This document shows, one piece after another, positions 1-11,771 of a stretch of DNA of 64,000 bases. Location of the stretch: assembly GCA_963675135.1 (NCBI GenBank), contig OY776125.1, positions 23,858,565 through 23,922,564 on the forward strand. Direction: 5' to 3'. Position 1 is the first letter of the stretch. The number at the start of each line of letters is the position of its first letter. The position numbers were made by a program, and so were the translations under genes. Source of the DNA: Galeopsis tetrahit. Taxonomy: Eukaryota; Streptophyta; Magnoliopsida; Lamiales; Lamiaceae. The notes beneath the pieces were generated by a model. That model was given only the letters and a program-made list of their open reading frames with translations. It made no database searches and had not been told where the DNA came from.

Positions 1-641
1 CAATACATAGCTGTATAAAATTCTCAATGGTACACGTGCTGAGTACCAGCAGCTGACTGTAAGAAGTCAAGCTGACAATAATCCTCAAAGCCCAGAGAGA
101 TTTTCTTATCAGACTGAAAATTCATTTGACTAGTTAATGTAGCATGCATAAGGAATGTAACCAAGTAAAATCTGTAAATGTGCAAATTGGACCAATAAAT
201 CACTGTTCGCTAACTTCAGAGACACTTGTAATCCTTGCTCGTAAACTATTGTTATTCTTTCTGAGTGGTGGCCCATAGGCAGATGAGACCCCCATTATCA
301 GAAGCCTAGTTGTAGTCTAGAGCTCTTGAGAAGAACTTTATATTTACAAATCCAAGTCTGTTTCAACTAATACAAAAAAATGGAAAGGAAACTAGCCTGA
401 GCCTGTGGAGCTCTATAAGGCCAATAAGATAATATAAGGCTTCAACAACAATTTGAGAAAGTCTGTAAATGATGAGGGACTTCAAGATAGAAGTTTCTGT
501 ATTTAACGATTGCCTCACCGGAAATTATACATGAAAAACCATCAAGAAGATGACCACCAAAGATACATTTTTAACAAGCAAGGATCAAAGTTAAATAATT
601 TGGTTACAAAAGGAAATTAATTAATTAAACTAGATTCTCAC
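1..641 (-). other. Intron 1 of the ALWAYS EARLY-like gene (continues out of window)
   Basis: AT-rich DNA left of the first coding exon, read on the minus strand. The exon ends with AAG and is followed directly by a GTGAGA donor, so this stretch is the start of intron 1. I looked on the minus strand for the next expected exon (the SANT/Myb-like block of this family) and did not find it, so it should lie beyond the left edge. Confidence 0.55.
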
Positions 642-740
642 CTTACTATTGCGTCTTTCGGAAATATCTGCATCTCTCGGGGGAGAAACTTCATTGATAT
701 ACCGCCTAGTAACACTTTTAGATTTTCTTGTAGGCCCCAT
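642..740 (-). CDS. ALWAYS EARLY-like protein, first coding exon (partial gene)
   Basis: The minus-strand ATG at 740 opens 33 codons beginning MGPTRKSKSV and containing RRYINEVSP, ending in AAG before a GTGAG donor in phase 0. This basic N-terminus, with the K-S-x-S-V and INEVSP blocks, is what I recall for plant ALWAYS EARLY (ALY) proteins, homologues of animal LIN-9 that act in MuvB/DREAM-type chromatin complexes with MYB and E2F factors. That recognition rests on one short exon from memory; the diagnostic SANT and DIRP domains would lie outside the window. Support for a real gene comes from the leader intron acceptor just upstream, a CT-rich leader and a correctly placed TATA box. It does not appear in a simple ORF scan because the exon is so short. 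Confidence 0.65.
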
Positions 741-1920
741 TATCAGCTAATAACCATGACACAATTAGCAACAAGCATAGACGAATTAAAAATAAAGATT
801 AGAAAAAAAAATACAGGCCAACTCAACTGTTAACTATGGTAAATATGGAAACCCCCATTCTTTTGAGCTGAAACACAACTTAGAATCTTGAAGTATCACA
901 TTTCAGTTCATTAAAAATTTATTCTTGCTCATACCGAGGAATAATTGTCGAAAAGTACACGTGTTAAAAACGCCTAATAAATACATTCAGAAGAGTATTT
1001 CAGAACCCAAATAGCCGAAAGAGTACAACAAAAGAGCTCCACCAATTCAGGATAACCCCACTTCCACGTCGAACATTAGCTCGAAGACTGAGGTTTACTT
1101 AGTAACATGAGACACACACACACTCCAAAAAAAAAAAAAAAAAGATGAATGTCATCAACATCAAAACCCTAAAAATCAAGCCACACCAAGAAAAGCGAAT
1201 TTTATGCTTAAACAAAAAATTCTTCACAGAGAATTAGCCAAAAAAATCATCTTTCTCTTTTTGGGTGATAACAAGGAACACAAAAAAAAAAAAACACAGC
1301 ACAATTTTTACTTGAATCTCAAAGCTGAAAATGATAGCTCCAGCCTTACAATCATCAGCACTGCTGCCTCATGCACACACTCCAAACCTACATCAACTCT
1401 TTAAATTCATCATTAAACACACTTCAGATACTCATTTTCGGCATAAAAAAGATTGAATTCACAAGTAAAACCCCAAATTCAATCAGATGCAGAATCATAC
1501 ACAAATTCATAGCAAAATAAAGCAATTACACCATTGATCAACTTCATTCTACAATCAGAACAAAATCACAGCAAAAAAAAAAAAAACACAAAATTAAAAT
1601 CATTCACTTAAATCCAAGCTGTTCAAAACTCGAATTCAAATCGTTATAATCGATATAAGCACAGAACACAAGCGAAAAATGAATAAAAACGCGCTTTATT
1701 CCATTTATGTTCTTCTTCTTCTTCTTTACCTCTGTAATCAATTCAATTCAATTCACCATTCCATTGCAGAAAGCTTTCAGATTTGGAATTGTGAATGCCT
1801 TTTAGCAGAATATATCAGATAACGACAATTAGCTCAAAGTTGGAACGTCTAGAGAGAGAAAGTGGAGTGTGTTTTAGAGAGAGGAAGGTGAGAAGAATGA
1901 AGTATTTTTCCTTTTGCTCT
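741..1920 (-). other. 5' leader of the ALWAYS EARLY-like gene with a leader intron
   Basis: Read on the minus strand, a leader exon of about 190 nt runs from the inferred transcription start (about 1920) to a CAGAG/GTAAAG donor at 1730/1729. A T-rich stretch leads to an AG acceptor at 748-747, six bases before the ATG. The implied intron is about 0.98 kb. It contains poly-A/T tracts but no gene. The exon-intron structure is inferred from splice consensus only. Confidence 0.5.
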
Positions 1921-1947
1921 TGGGGGTGATAACCGCGAAATACTGCT

Positions 1948-1954
1948 CTTTATA
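1948..1954 (-). promoter_or_regulatory. TATA box of the ALWAYS EARLY-like gene
   Basis: TATAAAG on the minus strand, about 30 bases before an initiator-like, AG-rich leader (CT-rich on the plus strand). Spacing to the leader fits a plant core promoter. Confidence 0.5.
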
Positions 1955-1955
1955 T

Positions 1956-3015
1956 TTGTATTGCTTATACTTTTTTTAATTACACATGCAGCCCCTGTAA
2001 CCTCTCATTTTTTAAATATACCCCCAAAACTATATGTTTTTGGCTTTTTTTTAATTCTGCATATTTTAATTTGTTGTATTTGGACCAAGCGCTGACTTTC
2101 TTTTGGCAAAATTCAATAAATAAAGTTACTGTAATAATAATTAATTATATAAGCCACATTTTAATTAAATGTGAATATATATTTAATAGCCTTCGATGCA
2201 AGCCCTTTTATATCTGAAATAAAATCTATTTCAAAACACAAGTCATAAATTATGATTCTACTTTTATAGCGTATACAAATGTGATTTATAATAAGAAGAA
2301 CAACATTTTATAATATTTTTTCATTATATATTTTTTTTTAAATTATAGAAACACAGTATACCAATATTTTATATAAAAACAAAAAAGATTAATTTTGAAT
2401 TGTTTAAAGACAACAAAGTAATAAAAACTGAGAAAAAAAATTGCAAATTTCTCTGAATAGGAATTTGGTATAGTCCTTGAATGAGGCCTAAAATAGTTTG
2501 GGCTTTTATTTACACGTGGGCTTAATGAGCCTATATTGCCCACTAAAAGGGCCCAATTTTTATTATGACATGGGTTGATGTGGGGTCCATTTATAGGTAA
2601 AATGATTGTTTACGAATAAGGTTAGTGGCAATTTAAGTAAATAAGTGATGGTTGGAGGGTTAGGATAAAGTAGTGTGAATAGTATTATTTTAAAAAAGAG
2701 AATTGACATAATAAAATTGGACAACCAAAAAAAAAAAGTGAGAATAATAAAATTGGACGGAGGGGGTAATTTTTTTATTTAAAGTAATAAATGTGGTATG
2801 ATGATAAGAGTCAAATCTAATACTTTTGATTGTTAAATTTTATTATCACAATATAAAATAATTGTTTATAAATAAAATGAATGACAATTTAAATAAATAA
2901 GTGATTATTGAAAGGTGTAGATAACTTTAATTGAAAAGACAATAATGTTTTCCTTGAAAAGTGACAATCACTTTTTCAATAATTAAACTGTCATCACTTT
3001 CCATTTAAAATATTA
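1956..3015. other. Gene-free AT-rich intergenic DNA
   Basis: No open frame with domain-like content. The segment holds short degenerate repeats and one isolated Stowaway-like end (GACGGAGGGGGTA near 2756-2768) whose partner end I could not find. Confidence 0.5.
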
Positions 3016-3342
3016 CTTTGTATTTCCCTACTTAATGATCAATTTTATCATTTCTTGTGTCCCTTAATTACCTATATTTAAAATAATAAAAAAGCATTTT
3101 AACTTTTCTATTACATCAAATGTTATTATTTTATTCACACTAAAAAAACATATTTATTACTTTAAAGAAATTTTGTTATTACCCTCACTTTTATCTTTTG
3201 TAATACTAATAAACAATATATACATTCAAATCTATACACAAAAGTTATGGGTACTTAAGTTCTCTTGTAATACTAATAAACAATATATACATTAAAATCT
3301 ATACACAAAAGTTGTGGTTACTTAAGTAAGAGATTGAGGGAG
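3016..3342. mobile_element. Stowaway-like MITE with internal 67-bp tandem duplication
   Basis: The element is flanked by TA on both sides. Its left end (CTTTGTATTTCCCTACTTAA) matches the reverse complement of its right end (CTCCCTCAATCTCTTACTTA). Inside, a 67-bp segment starting near 3194 is repeated at 3261. Its body resembles the interrupted element at 38697-39184 (shared TTTTATCATTT and TTACATCAAAT blocks). Confidence 0.5.
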
Positions 3343-3540
3343 TACGGAGTACCACTTTTTACTAATGGATGACACTTAAAACTGGATAATTTTTCAATTT
3401 AAAATAGTACTCCGTATCACTTTTAAAAAAGTGATTACTTTAATTACAAAAGTGATAATTTTTCCTTAAAAGTGACTATCACTTTTCACTAAATTATCAT
3501 TATTTTTCATTTAGAACATTATCACTTTTCAATTCTGATA

Positions 3541-3965
3541 AATTTCTGAAATCACCAATTCACCTTTATCCTATTTTTTCTTTCTCTTCCACATACACTT
3601 CGGGAATGTTTACTTTTAGTTTTAAAAATCAGATTTTGAATTTCAAGATCCAAAACCCGTTTTATTTCGGGATTTAAAAACCGGTTTTCAAAATCCACTC
3701 AAAACCACCTCTATCAAACTATCAAACATATTGATTTGACATAAAGTTATATCAATTTCTGAAATCACCAATTCACCTTTATCCTATTTTTTCTTTCTCT
3801 TCCACATACACTTCGGGAATGTTTACTTTTAGTTTTAAAAATCAGATTTTGAATTTCAAGATCCAAAACCCGTTTTATTTCGGGATTTAAAAACCGGTTT
3901 TCAAAATCCACTCAAAACCACCTCTATCAAACTATCAAACATATTGATTTGACATAAAGTTATAT
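3541..3965. repeat. Two adjacent copies of a 213-bp direct repeat
   Basis: Positions 3541-3752 recur, apparently without mismatch, at 3754-3965. Each copy contains TTCGGGAATG and AACCGGTTTTCAAAATCC. The second copy ends exactly where a tRNA-Phe-like sequence begins. No TG...CA ends or coding content, so this looks like a tandem duplication rather than LTRs. Confidence 0.85.
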
Positions 3966-4008
<43 letters not shown>

Positions 4009-4013
4009 CCCGC
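3966..4013 (-). pseudogene. Truncated tRNA-Phe(GAA), 5' 48 nt only
   Basis: On the minus strand, from 4013 leftwards, the sequence begins GCGGGGATAGCTCAGTTGGG. It continues through a full D-arm, an anticodon arm with CTGAAGA (anticodon GAA) and the variable loop AGGTC, and then stops at the border of the 213-bp repeat. The TpsiC arm and 3' acceptor strand are absent, so it cannot form a tRNA. The retained part matches the plant tRNA-Phe consensus I know. Confidence 0.85.
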
Positions 4014-4807
4014 TTAATATACAATGGGCAAGAATCTTAGTACTGGTTTTATTTGGGAAGGTCCAATGTTATGTAATGACAAAAAGAAAAAAGAAATCAA
4101 ATGGGCCTAAATGAAGAGCGTTCATTTTAGCCCATTTTTATTTTTTAGAAGCACTTTAGCCCATTGTTTTAGGGTTATTAAAAAAGGTTCAATAATAAAC
4201 CTCCAACAGCACTTAAATGATCCACGCTTAGACAATGGCTCATAATATTGTGTTTCATCTCTCACCAACTTTTGAGCATGTTTGGTCTCTTTTGGCTTCT
4301 CATTGTTTATATCAATTTACAACTTTGCAATTTGTCTCCCTTAATTGAGTTTGTTCATCTTTTTATTATTACTTTTGTTGATTGATATACATGATTTCTC
4401 TTTTTTGTTTTTCTCCTTTAATTCCACCCGCCAAGCTTACAAACATCCTTTCAAACAACTATATAATTGTTCACCTACTGTTTAATAAATTGTTGATTCA
4501 AACAAAACCTTAATTTTTTTAATTTAAAATATTAATAAGTTTTCATAGCTTCACACCTCTTTAGATTAAGGATTAGGCAAAAAACGTGTATCAGAAGTTG
4601 GCATATGAAAGCTAATTCAAACAAGCATGTACATGTATTTTATATCGGTGGTGAATTCTATAAGAAACTCATCATCTTTATTAAAATCGTGCGTATATAA
4701 TTCACTTGTTTGTCGGATAAAGGGATCTCTTGCAAGTACAGTACCAACAAATTAAAGTCTCTTCCTATCATATGTTTAAGATGATGACATTTGAGCATTT
4801 GAAATAC
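4014..4807. other. Gene-free intergenic DNA
   Basis: AT-rich with no coding signal, RNA gene or complete element that I can recognise. Confidence 0.4.
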
Positions 4808-5053
4808 GGTTGTGTTTGAATAAGGGGATTTGATTTGAATAGGCATTTTAAAAGAAATAATTTAAAAATAGATAAATTTCAAATGACATGATTTTAGTTT
4901 AAATTTTAAAATCCTCTCAATTTTAACTAAAAAAATATATATATATGTGAAGTATTTGAAATTCATTCATTTATAAATTTCAAATAACATGGTTTTAGTT
5001 TAGAATTTAAAATCCTCTCAATTTTAACTAAAAAAAATATGTTAAACACAACC
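4808..5053. mobile_element. Tourist-like MITE (same family as 16395-16635)
   Basis: Left end GGTTGTGTTTGAATAAGGGG pairs with a right end ...AAACACAACC. The interior carries a duplicated block (TTTAAAATCCTCTCAATTTT near 4902 and 5007) also found in the 16.4-kb copy. Flanking TAC/TAA is a degenerate trinucleotide duplication. Confidence 0.6.
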
Positions 5054-6131
5054 TAAAAATATTTTTATCTCATCTAAGAGTCTGTTACCGTCAAAAGGAT
5101 CTCATGGAAGTACCAACCAATTAAAGTCTCCCACGTCCTATGTTTTCAGATGATGACCTTTAAACCCTCACTAAAACTGCAGTGCACAATTTACCTACAA
5201 ATCAAATGGCTGCCCTAAATTCTACTTTGAATGGCTGTCCCTGAATTCTATTTTGTTTTTATTACATACGGCCTGTCTGCTGACTTCAACAAAAAAAAGT
5301 TGGAATAAAATATTTTCTAACCACTACTAATTATAAACATTGAATACTATTCAAAATGTGGGTAACTCCTAGTAATACAAAGAGCACATTCAAACTAAAT
5401 TCAGATAAATTTTGCATGTGTTTTAAAAACAATACGATAAATAAAAAATGTAGTGCAGAGGCAGGGCCCATTCATATCTGACCCAATAACAAAATCTAAG
5501 ATGCGCCGACGCACAATTGAATTTAGCAATACCACGCCTCCACATTACCCTCTGCCCCGTCCAAAAAAAAAATAATAGAGTGTTTGAAAGTTTTTGGAAA
5601 AATATCATTTTTGTTTACTAAACTTTACCGCTTTTTCATCACCCACGGTTAATTACTATTAAATCAAATTAGTCTGTAGGGCATGATCATCTACTAACAT
5701 TTGTGGTGAAGATTAATTGTGGGGATCTCTCTAAAATTATCCACTCATATTAAGAATATTTCAGAAACTTTTTTTTTTCTATTCTAGATATTTGTTTTTT
5801 CGCTCAACATCATTATATTTGTTGATTTTATATTTCTTAACCACACACCGTAATATTAATTGAAGATAAATTTAGTAAAAATTGAAAAAAAAATTGGGTT
5901 TTGAAGTTTAGGGTTTAGGAATTAAAATAGGGGAAATGGTGTAAAACAAAAATTAGTTGCTCAAAACCTTTTCTCCATTAGTCAATGACTGATTGACCAA
6001 TTTTATAGTGATTAAATGTGGGTGATCAAATCTGAAAAGTGGTAAAGTTGAGAGACCAAAAGTGATATTTTTCTAAAAAAAAAATCAATATAAATGTAAT
6101 GACATGTTGTGTAATTTTTTAATGTTTAAAG
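5054..6131. other. Gene-free intergenic DNA
   Basis: No coding signal. Simple A/T tracts and short degenerate repeats only. Confidence 0.4.
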
Positions 6132-6134
6132 GGT

Positions 6135-7873
6135 CACAACAAAAAATTGTCCCAAAGGCAACGGATATTTGCAAGTGCAATGTACAGTCGCCAGTTGGCA
6201 ACGGATTTGGCAACTGCTAGAAAAAAAGCGACGGATGTTGTCGCGGTCGCCTTTTGGCAACGGAAAAGGCAACGGCATGTGTTGCACTCACCAAAAGGCG
6301 ACGGGAGTGGGCCCCTCGCAAAATGGCAACGGGTCCCCACTCGCTAAAAGGCAACGAGAGTAGGCCCGTCGCCTAAACCGTCGCCCTAGTTAAATATAAA
6401 TTCGGCCTTTACCTTCTTCCAGAACAGGAGCGGCCGCATACACCTCCTCCCTCTCGAGTTTTACACCTCCACCATATTCCGTCGCCGCCGTTGCAGATCG
6501 AACTCGTTTTTTTGCCATTTATGTTCTATACTTCGACGGAAGCATTTCTACGGTAATTTTTTTCGTTTTCATTTGTTAAATTTAAAGTTATATGTATATA
6601 TGTGGTTCTAGTATATATATATATGCATATATAAAATTGTTGAAAAAATATATATATATATATATATATATTATTTTATTTTTAGAATTGTTTGAAAATA
6701 AATGTTATTTTTTATGCATGCATGTGTTAATTGTTAGAATTTAATTGTTAATTGTGTTATGCATGTATGTTTTAAGTGTTAGAAAATTTATTTGTTAGGG
6801 TGTTAGAATTGTTAGAATATATTTGGAATTGTATTAATTAATTTTAACCGAGTTGGAGGGATGAGACGTTGGTTGTTTGTGTGTTATAGATGTCGATTGA
6901 CATGAATTATTCAAGTCGTAGTTGGATGTATAGTCCAAAATTGGTGAATGGGATTATGAACCCCAAATTTATTAGTGGAGTAAATGGATTTATTGAAGCT
7001 GCCACTAGTAATCCGAATTCGATTTGGAAAGGAAAAATTAGGTGTTCTTGTTCGAAAGTTAGATGTCGAAATCAGACTTATAGAGATCCTAATGAAGTGA
7101 AGTCTCATTTATATCGAAATGTTTTTACACTGAATTATTATAATTGGATTTATCACGGGGAAGAGTGGGGTCCACGTCCATTTCAAAACACTAATGAATT
7201 TGCGTCAACTTCAAACGAAGTTGACCCAGCGGGACCTAGTTCGTACCAGTAGAAGACTTAATGGATGGCCCAAACATTGATTTTGGAATAAACGTGGAAG
7301 AGGAGGCACATAATGAAAAAAAACCCTAACGAGAATGCGGCACAGTTCTACGGCATGCTTCGTGCAGCGGACCAAGACTTGTATCCTGGTTGCGAATCTC
7401 ATTCGCAGTTGTCATCAATTCCAGATTGTTGAACATTAAAATAGAAAACAGATTGTCTGAAAAGGGATACAATCAGGTCGTTGGGTTGATTCGTGAGATT
7501 TGTCCTCCCGAAAATAAGGTTCCCAAGAAATTTAACGATACCAAACATTTGATGAGTGAGATGGGTCTTCTGGTAGAAAGGATTTATTGTTGTGCACAGA
7601 ATTGCATGTTATTTTGGGGTGTAGACAACGAACTAGATTTTTGTAAGATTTGTGGTGGATCACGGTATAATAATTACATCACCTTTAAAATGGCAACAAG
7701 CATATTTGCAACGGCCGCCTGCAGTTGCAAAATGGCGACGAATACAATAATTTCGTCACCTTTAAAATGATAACGAGCATATTGACAACTGGGGGATTTC
7801 GTTACCTTTTAGATTAAAGAGGGGGATTTCGTTGCCTTTTACCTCACCTTTTGGACAATTTTTTTTTGTAGTG
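6135..7873 (+). mobile_element. CACTA (En/Spm-like) deletion derivative
   Basis: The left end CACAACAAAAAATTGTCC and the inverted right end CACTACAAAAAAAAATTGTC are terminal inverted repeats of the CACTA class. The left copy has lost the canonical CACTA by substitution. A 3-bp duplication (GGT at 6132-6134 and 7874-7876) flanks it, as expected for this class. Both ends carry many short subterminal motifs (GGCAACGG, GGCGACGG, TGGCAAC), the usual binding sites of a TNPA-like protein. The 1.74-kb interior retains only the N-terminal part of a TNP2-type transposase, so the element is non-autonomous. Confidence 0.9.
6890..7671 (+). pseudogene. CACTA TNP2-type transposase, N-terminal remnant
   Basis: The frame starting at 6890 encodes 120 residues resembling the transposase-associated domain: a D-x-SWMY-like start, FIEAAT, then a cysteine cluster (IRCSCSKVRCRN) and DEVKSHLY/YYNWIYHGE-like blocks. 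After the stop at 7250, broken frames encode FYGMLRAADQDLYPGC and then a segment ending in NCMLFWGVDNELDFCKICGG, which normally precedes the catalytic TNP2 domain. The sequence then jumps to the subterminal repeats, so all catalytic residues are deleted. Intronless remnant with a stop and a frameshift; no function expected. Confidence 0.85.
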
Positions 7874-7876
7874 GGT

Positions 7877-8354
7877 GTAATTTAAAGTGAAAAAAATATT
7901 TTACTATTAAATTATAAAATGAGGAATTTAATTTGGAATGTGTATTTTTTCAAAAGTACAACTCAATAATGAAAACACTAAAAAGAATAAGTCACTCTAG
8001 TCAAACTATGTCACAAAATTTACATGATGATACACACGAAGAACATAATAGAAGTGCTTGGAACTTAAAATATTTTTACAAGCAATAACGAAATTGCAAA
8101 GCAACTCAAATCAGTTTTTACACTTTACTTTATGTTCCCCCATTATTTTTGAAGTTTTTAATAACTTTTATTTTTAAAATTTTCACTTATTTACCTTTTA
8201 TACTATATACTTTTTTTACCAAATACACTTATTTTATTACTTTAATAAACTTGTCACATATTCTTAAATTTTTTGCTAAAATCAATATGAAGATAGATTT
8301 GGGGTGTCAAATTTAGTTCATTATATTATTTAGATTTCAGGTGTTATTATTTAG
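7877..8354. other. Gene-free AT-rich DNA
   Basis: No coding content. Positions 8324-8352 match 9356-9384 on the far side of the neighbouring foldback element. Confidence 0.4.
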
Positions 8355-9344
8355 GATAAATTTCGGGTACCACTAATAACACCCCAAAACATGTTATACA
8401 CACTCCGTCAATTTAAAAATAAAAATAGATAATTGTAAAATGACTAAGTAACCCTTATATAAATTAAAGATAATTTTTTTTTTAAATTGAAAATTGAAAA
8501 AATCTTTAAAAATGTAATTAAAATCTGAAAATTATTTTAAAAGATAAATAAAATCTTAAAAAATAATTAATTTAAATAAATCAAATATTTTTTAAAAATA
8601 ATCTGAAAAAATTAAATATTTTTTAAAAAGAAAATAAAAAAATTATTCAAATAAAAAAATTCAAAAATCAATTAAAAATAAATAAATTTGTAAATATTTT
8701 AATAAATCGTAAAAAAAAAAAATTAATTAAAATTAAGAATTTGAATAATGATAAATAAAATCTAAAAAATTAAAAATCACCGAAATCTTACGAATTAATT
8801 AAATTAATTATAAAAATTAAAAATATAATTGATTTAATTCTTTTTTAAAATTTAATTGAAAATTTTAATTTTAATTTAGCTTTATTTTATTTTTAAAGAT
8901 TTTATTTTTTTAATTTAATATTGAGTTGATTTTTCTTTATTTTTAAAAAAAATTGTTAATCCTTAATTTTTTTTATTTAATTTATTTTTCAGATTTTATT
9001 TAAATTTAATTATTATTATTATTTTCATTTTTTTTCTTAATTTTTTAATTGACTGTTCCATTTTTAAATGATTTTTAAAATTTAGCTGATTTTATAAAAT
9101 ATTTTCGGCATTTACGCGAATTGTATTATAAATTTGGTTTTCTGTTAATTAAATTTTAAATTTTATATGTTTTTAAAGATTTAATTAGTTTTTATTAGTT
9201 ATGAGGATTGAAGGGTAAATAGGAAATAATTGGAGTGTGTATAGTAATAAAAATTGAATTTTAAATTTTAATGGGATGTGTTTAACATTTGGGGTGGGTA
9301 TATATAACATTTTATGGGGTGTTATTAGCCCACCCTAAATTTCT
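8355..9344. mobile_element. AT-rich foldback element of about 1 kb
   Basis: The left terminal region (AAATTTCGGGTACC, CTAATAACACCCCA) is matched in inverted orientation at the right end (AAATTTAGGGTGGG, CTAATAACACCCCA), giving about 50-bp imperfect inverted repeats. The interior is about 90% A/T, adenine-rich to about 8830 and thymine-rich after it, so the two halves could pair loosely along their whole length. A 29-bp direct repeat with one mismatch flanks the unit. No coding capacity; superfamily uncertain. Confidence 0.65.
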
Positions 9345-9384
9345 TGGAGTATACCTATTATTTAGATTTCAAGTGTTATTATTA

Positions 9385-11175
9385 CTAAGTGAATACCACG
9401 CAATAATTAATAAAGCATCGCGAAGACTTTGAGGTTTAAAGTCTTAGAAAGTGAAAGACATGAAACCATATTTACCTATGAAACTATGACTAAATTCAAA
9501 CCTATTTCTAAAACGTACGGATTATGAAAAGCAAACTTTCTTCCATATTAATTTGATTCTCAAAATACACACATTTCGATTTTTTTTTTAAATGAGTCGA
9601 AATCTAGAATTTATTGCTAGAAGCATAGAATTCTTGGGTATTTTCAAATGAAATATATATAAGATCAAAAACAGATTACTCATTACAATTAATTACACAT
9701 TAAAAAAATATAAAAAATTAAATTACTCACTACAATTAATTACACAAGAACAATGCATATTCACTGAGCATCTTCAAATCAAATGAAATCATTTGTTTCG
9801 TATTTATAATTTTTTTTATAGTGTAAATGAATAACATATGAATAGTGAAAAAACAATTAATAGACTATATATAACATATTAATATGTATTAATAATTCAA
9901 CACGATAAAACATCGATAAAATATGAAAAGGGAAATAGAGAAATTAAAATGACAGAATGCTAGTTTAGTAAAAATAGTGAAGTTAAAATCAAAAGTACAC
10001 AAGTTGATTTTTTTTTTGCTTTTATTTAAATTTTATCCTTAAGTTTTTTTTTTCTATAAATTAATGAATACTTATAAATTATGTACCGAATTTTGATACT
10101 ACACAGAGTTGCTGCCGGTAGCCGGTAGCCGGTAAAAGTTCCTGAAACACATGCATTTATGGACTGGGCACCTACTTTGTTCACCCGTCATCGTTAAGAC
10201 GTCGACATTCAGTAAATCCTAGCCGTCCATTGAAACCGAATCCGAGCCGTTGGATTAATGAAACAGTAACAACGGTGATCAACTGAAAAACCCTTATAGT
10301 GATTAATTAATTACCTCACCCCTTATACTCTTATAGTGCGTTTGTAAAATACCTCCCCTATAATTTACATTAAAAATTACATTCTCATCACAATATTTTT
10401 TATTATAACGTTTTTTTTTTATTTTTTTCCTTTTTTGCGATTTCAATTATGATTATAAATTATTTATATACTTTTCATCCCGAATTTTATGCCTAAATAT
10501 TACTCTTATGTGTCTCGTGATTACTTACACCTCACCAAAATTCATTTTACATCTCACAAAATCATTTAAAATGTTCCTCATTTATCTTACATCACCAATC
10601 ATTAAATTCCTCTTTTTTGAAAAGTGTTGTGCAAATCATTTCCGAACAAAAGAAATATTAGAGAATTAATATAAATGAATTGATTTTACCCTTTTTTATA
10701 ATATTAATTTTTTAAATGAAAAAGATTTTTTTTCAGAGAGTCTCAAAAGTAGTAAATAGGGAGTAGTATTGTAATTTACGCGAGATTGGTTCAATCGATG
10801 ATTCCTTCGTGAACTACTAACACTACAAATATAATTCAAAATGATATTTTAGTTCTCATCATCTATCTACATATAATGTTTTTTTTTAAAAATTTTTTTA
10901 CAGCTTTTAAAAAGTATTGATTGTTTATAAATAAAATAGATAAAGAAGAGAAGAGATAAAATAAGTGTAATGAATATTTTTACAAAAAAGTGAAACAAAC
11001 ACAATGTGAACAATTTAATAAGAAAATTAGACACACTTTATGTAATATATGTTTACAGATCAATTTCTTTGTTCCATTTTTCACGTTTCAATTGGTGTTT
11101 CACCCTTACATTGCTGGATCTTTAATGCAGTTCCTACTCTTACGAGACATTGATTACTTTTTGATATATTTGATA
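9385..11175. other. Gene-free intergenic DNA
   Basis: AT-rich with no coding signal. A minor feature is a short CCGGTAG-type triplication near 10113-10133. Confidence 0.4.
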
Positions 11176-11408
11176 CTCCATCCGTCCGCCTATAAGTGTT
11201 ACGTTACTTTTTGGCACAGAGATTAAGAAAAGTGATTAAATAATAGATATAGTACAAGTGATGTGATTGAGAGAGGAGAGAGATAGAGAGAAAAACTAAG
11301 ATATAAAGTGAAGTGTAAGAAAAAGTACTTACAAAAAATGGTATGGGAAACTTATAGGCGGACGGACCAAAATGGTAAAATGTGAAGCTTATAGGCGGAT
11401 GGAGGGAG
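11176..11408 (+). mobile_element. Stowaway-like MITE, copy A
   Basis: Ends CTCCATCCGTCCGCCTATAAG and its inverse, flanked by the TA dinucleotide (11174-11175 and 11409-11410). The interior includes GGCACAGAGATTAAGAAAAG. It is homologous, in the opposite orientation, to the element at 11772-12005. Confidence 0.85.
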
Positions 11409-11771
11409 TATAACATAGGTCAATAAATTAAATAGTGAAACACAAATGTTGTATTTGATTTGGGATTGGTCAATCCGAATTTGGATTGACCATTCTCAAT
11501 CCAATCTAATCCAAATCCACATTTATAATACACTTATAATCACATCACTATTTTTTTAATCTCATTCCTTCTCCTATTATTTTTTTACTACTAATATAAT
11601 ATTACATCATCATTTTTAATTTGGCATAAAACTACATCCACCCCTACTTCACAGTCTCTATCCAAACACAATTTAAACATAATTACTATTCATGGATTAC
11701 TACAATTCATTTTTTTCATATCAATATGTTTATGGTTTTAAACAGATACGATAAATAATTTAGTCTAAATA

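Noticed and set aside
3541..3965. Possible LTR pair of a very small retrotransposon (TRIM)
   Set aside because: The copies are adjacent with one base between them, have no TG...CA ends, no primer site and no flanking duplication. Tandem duplication fits better.
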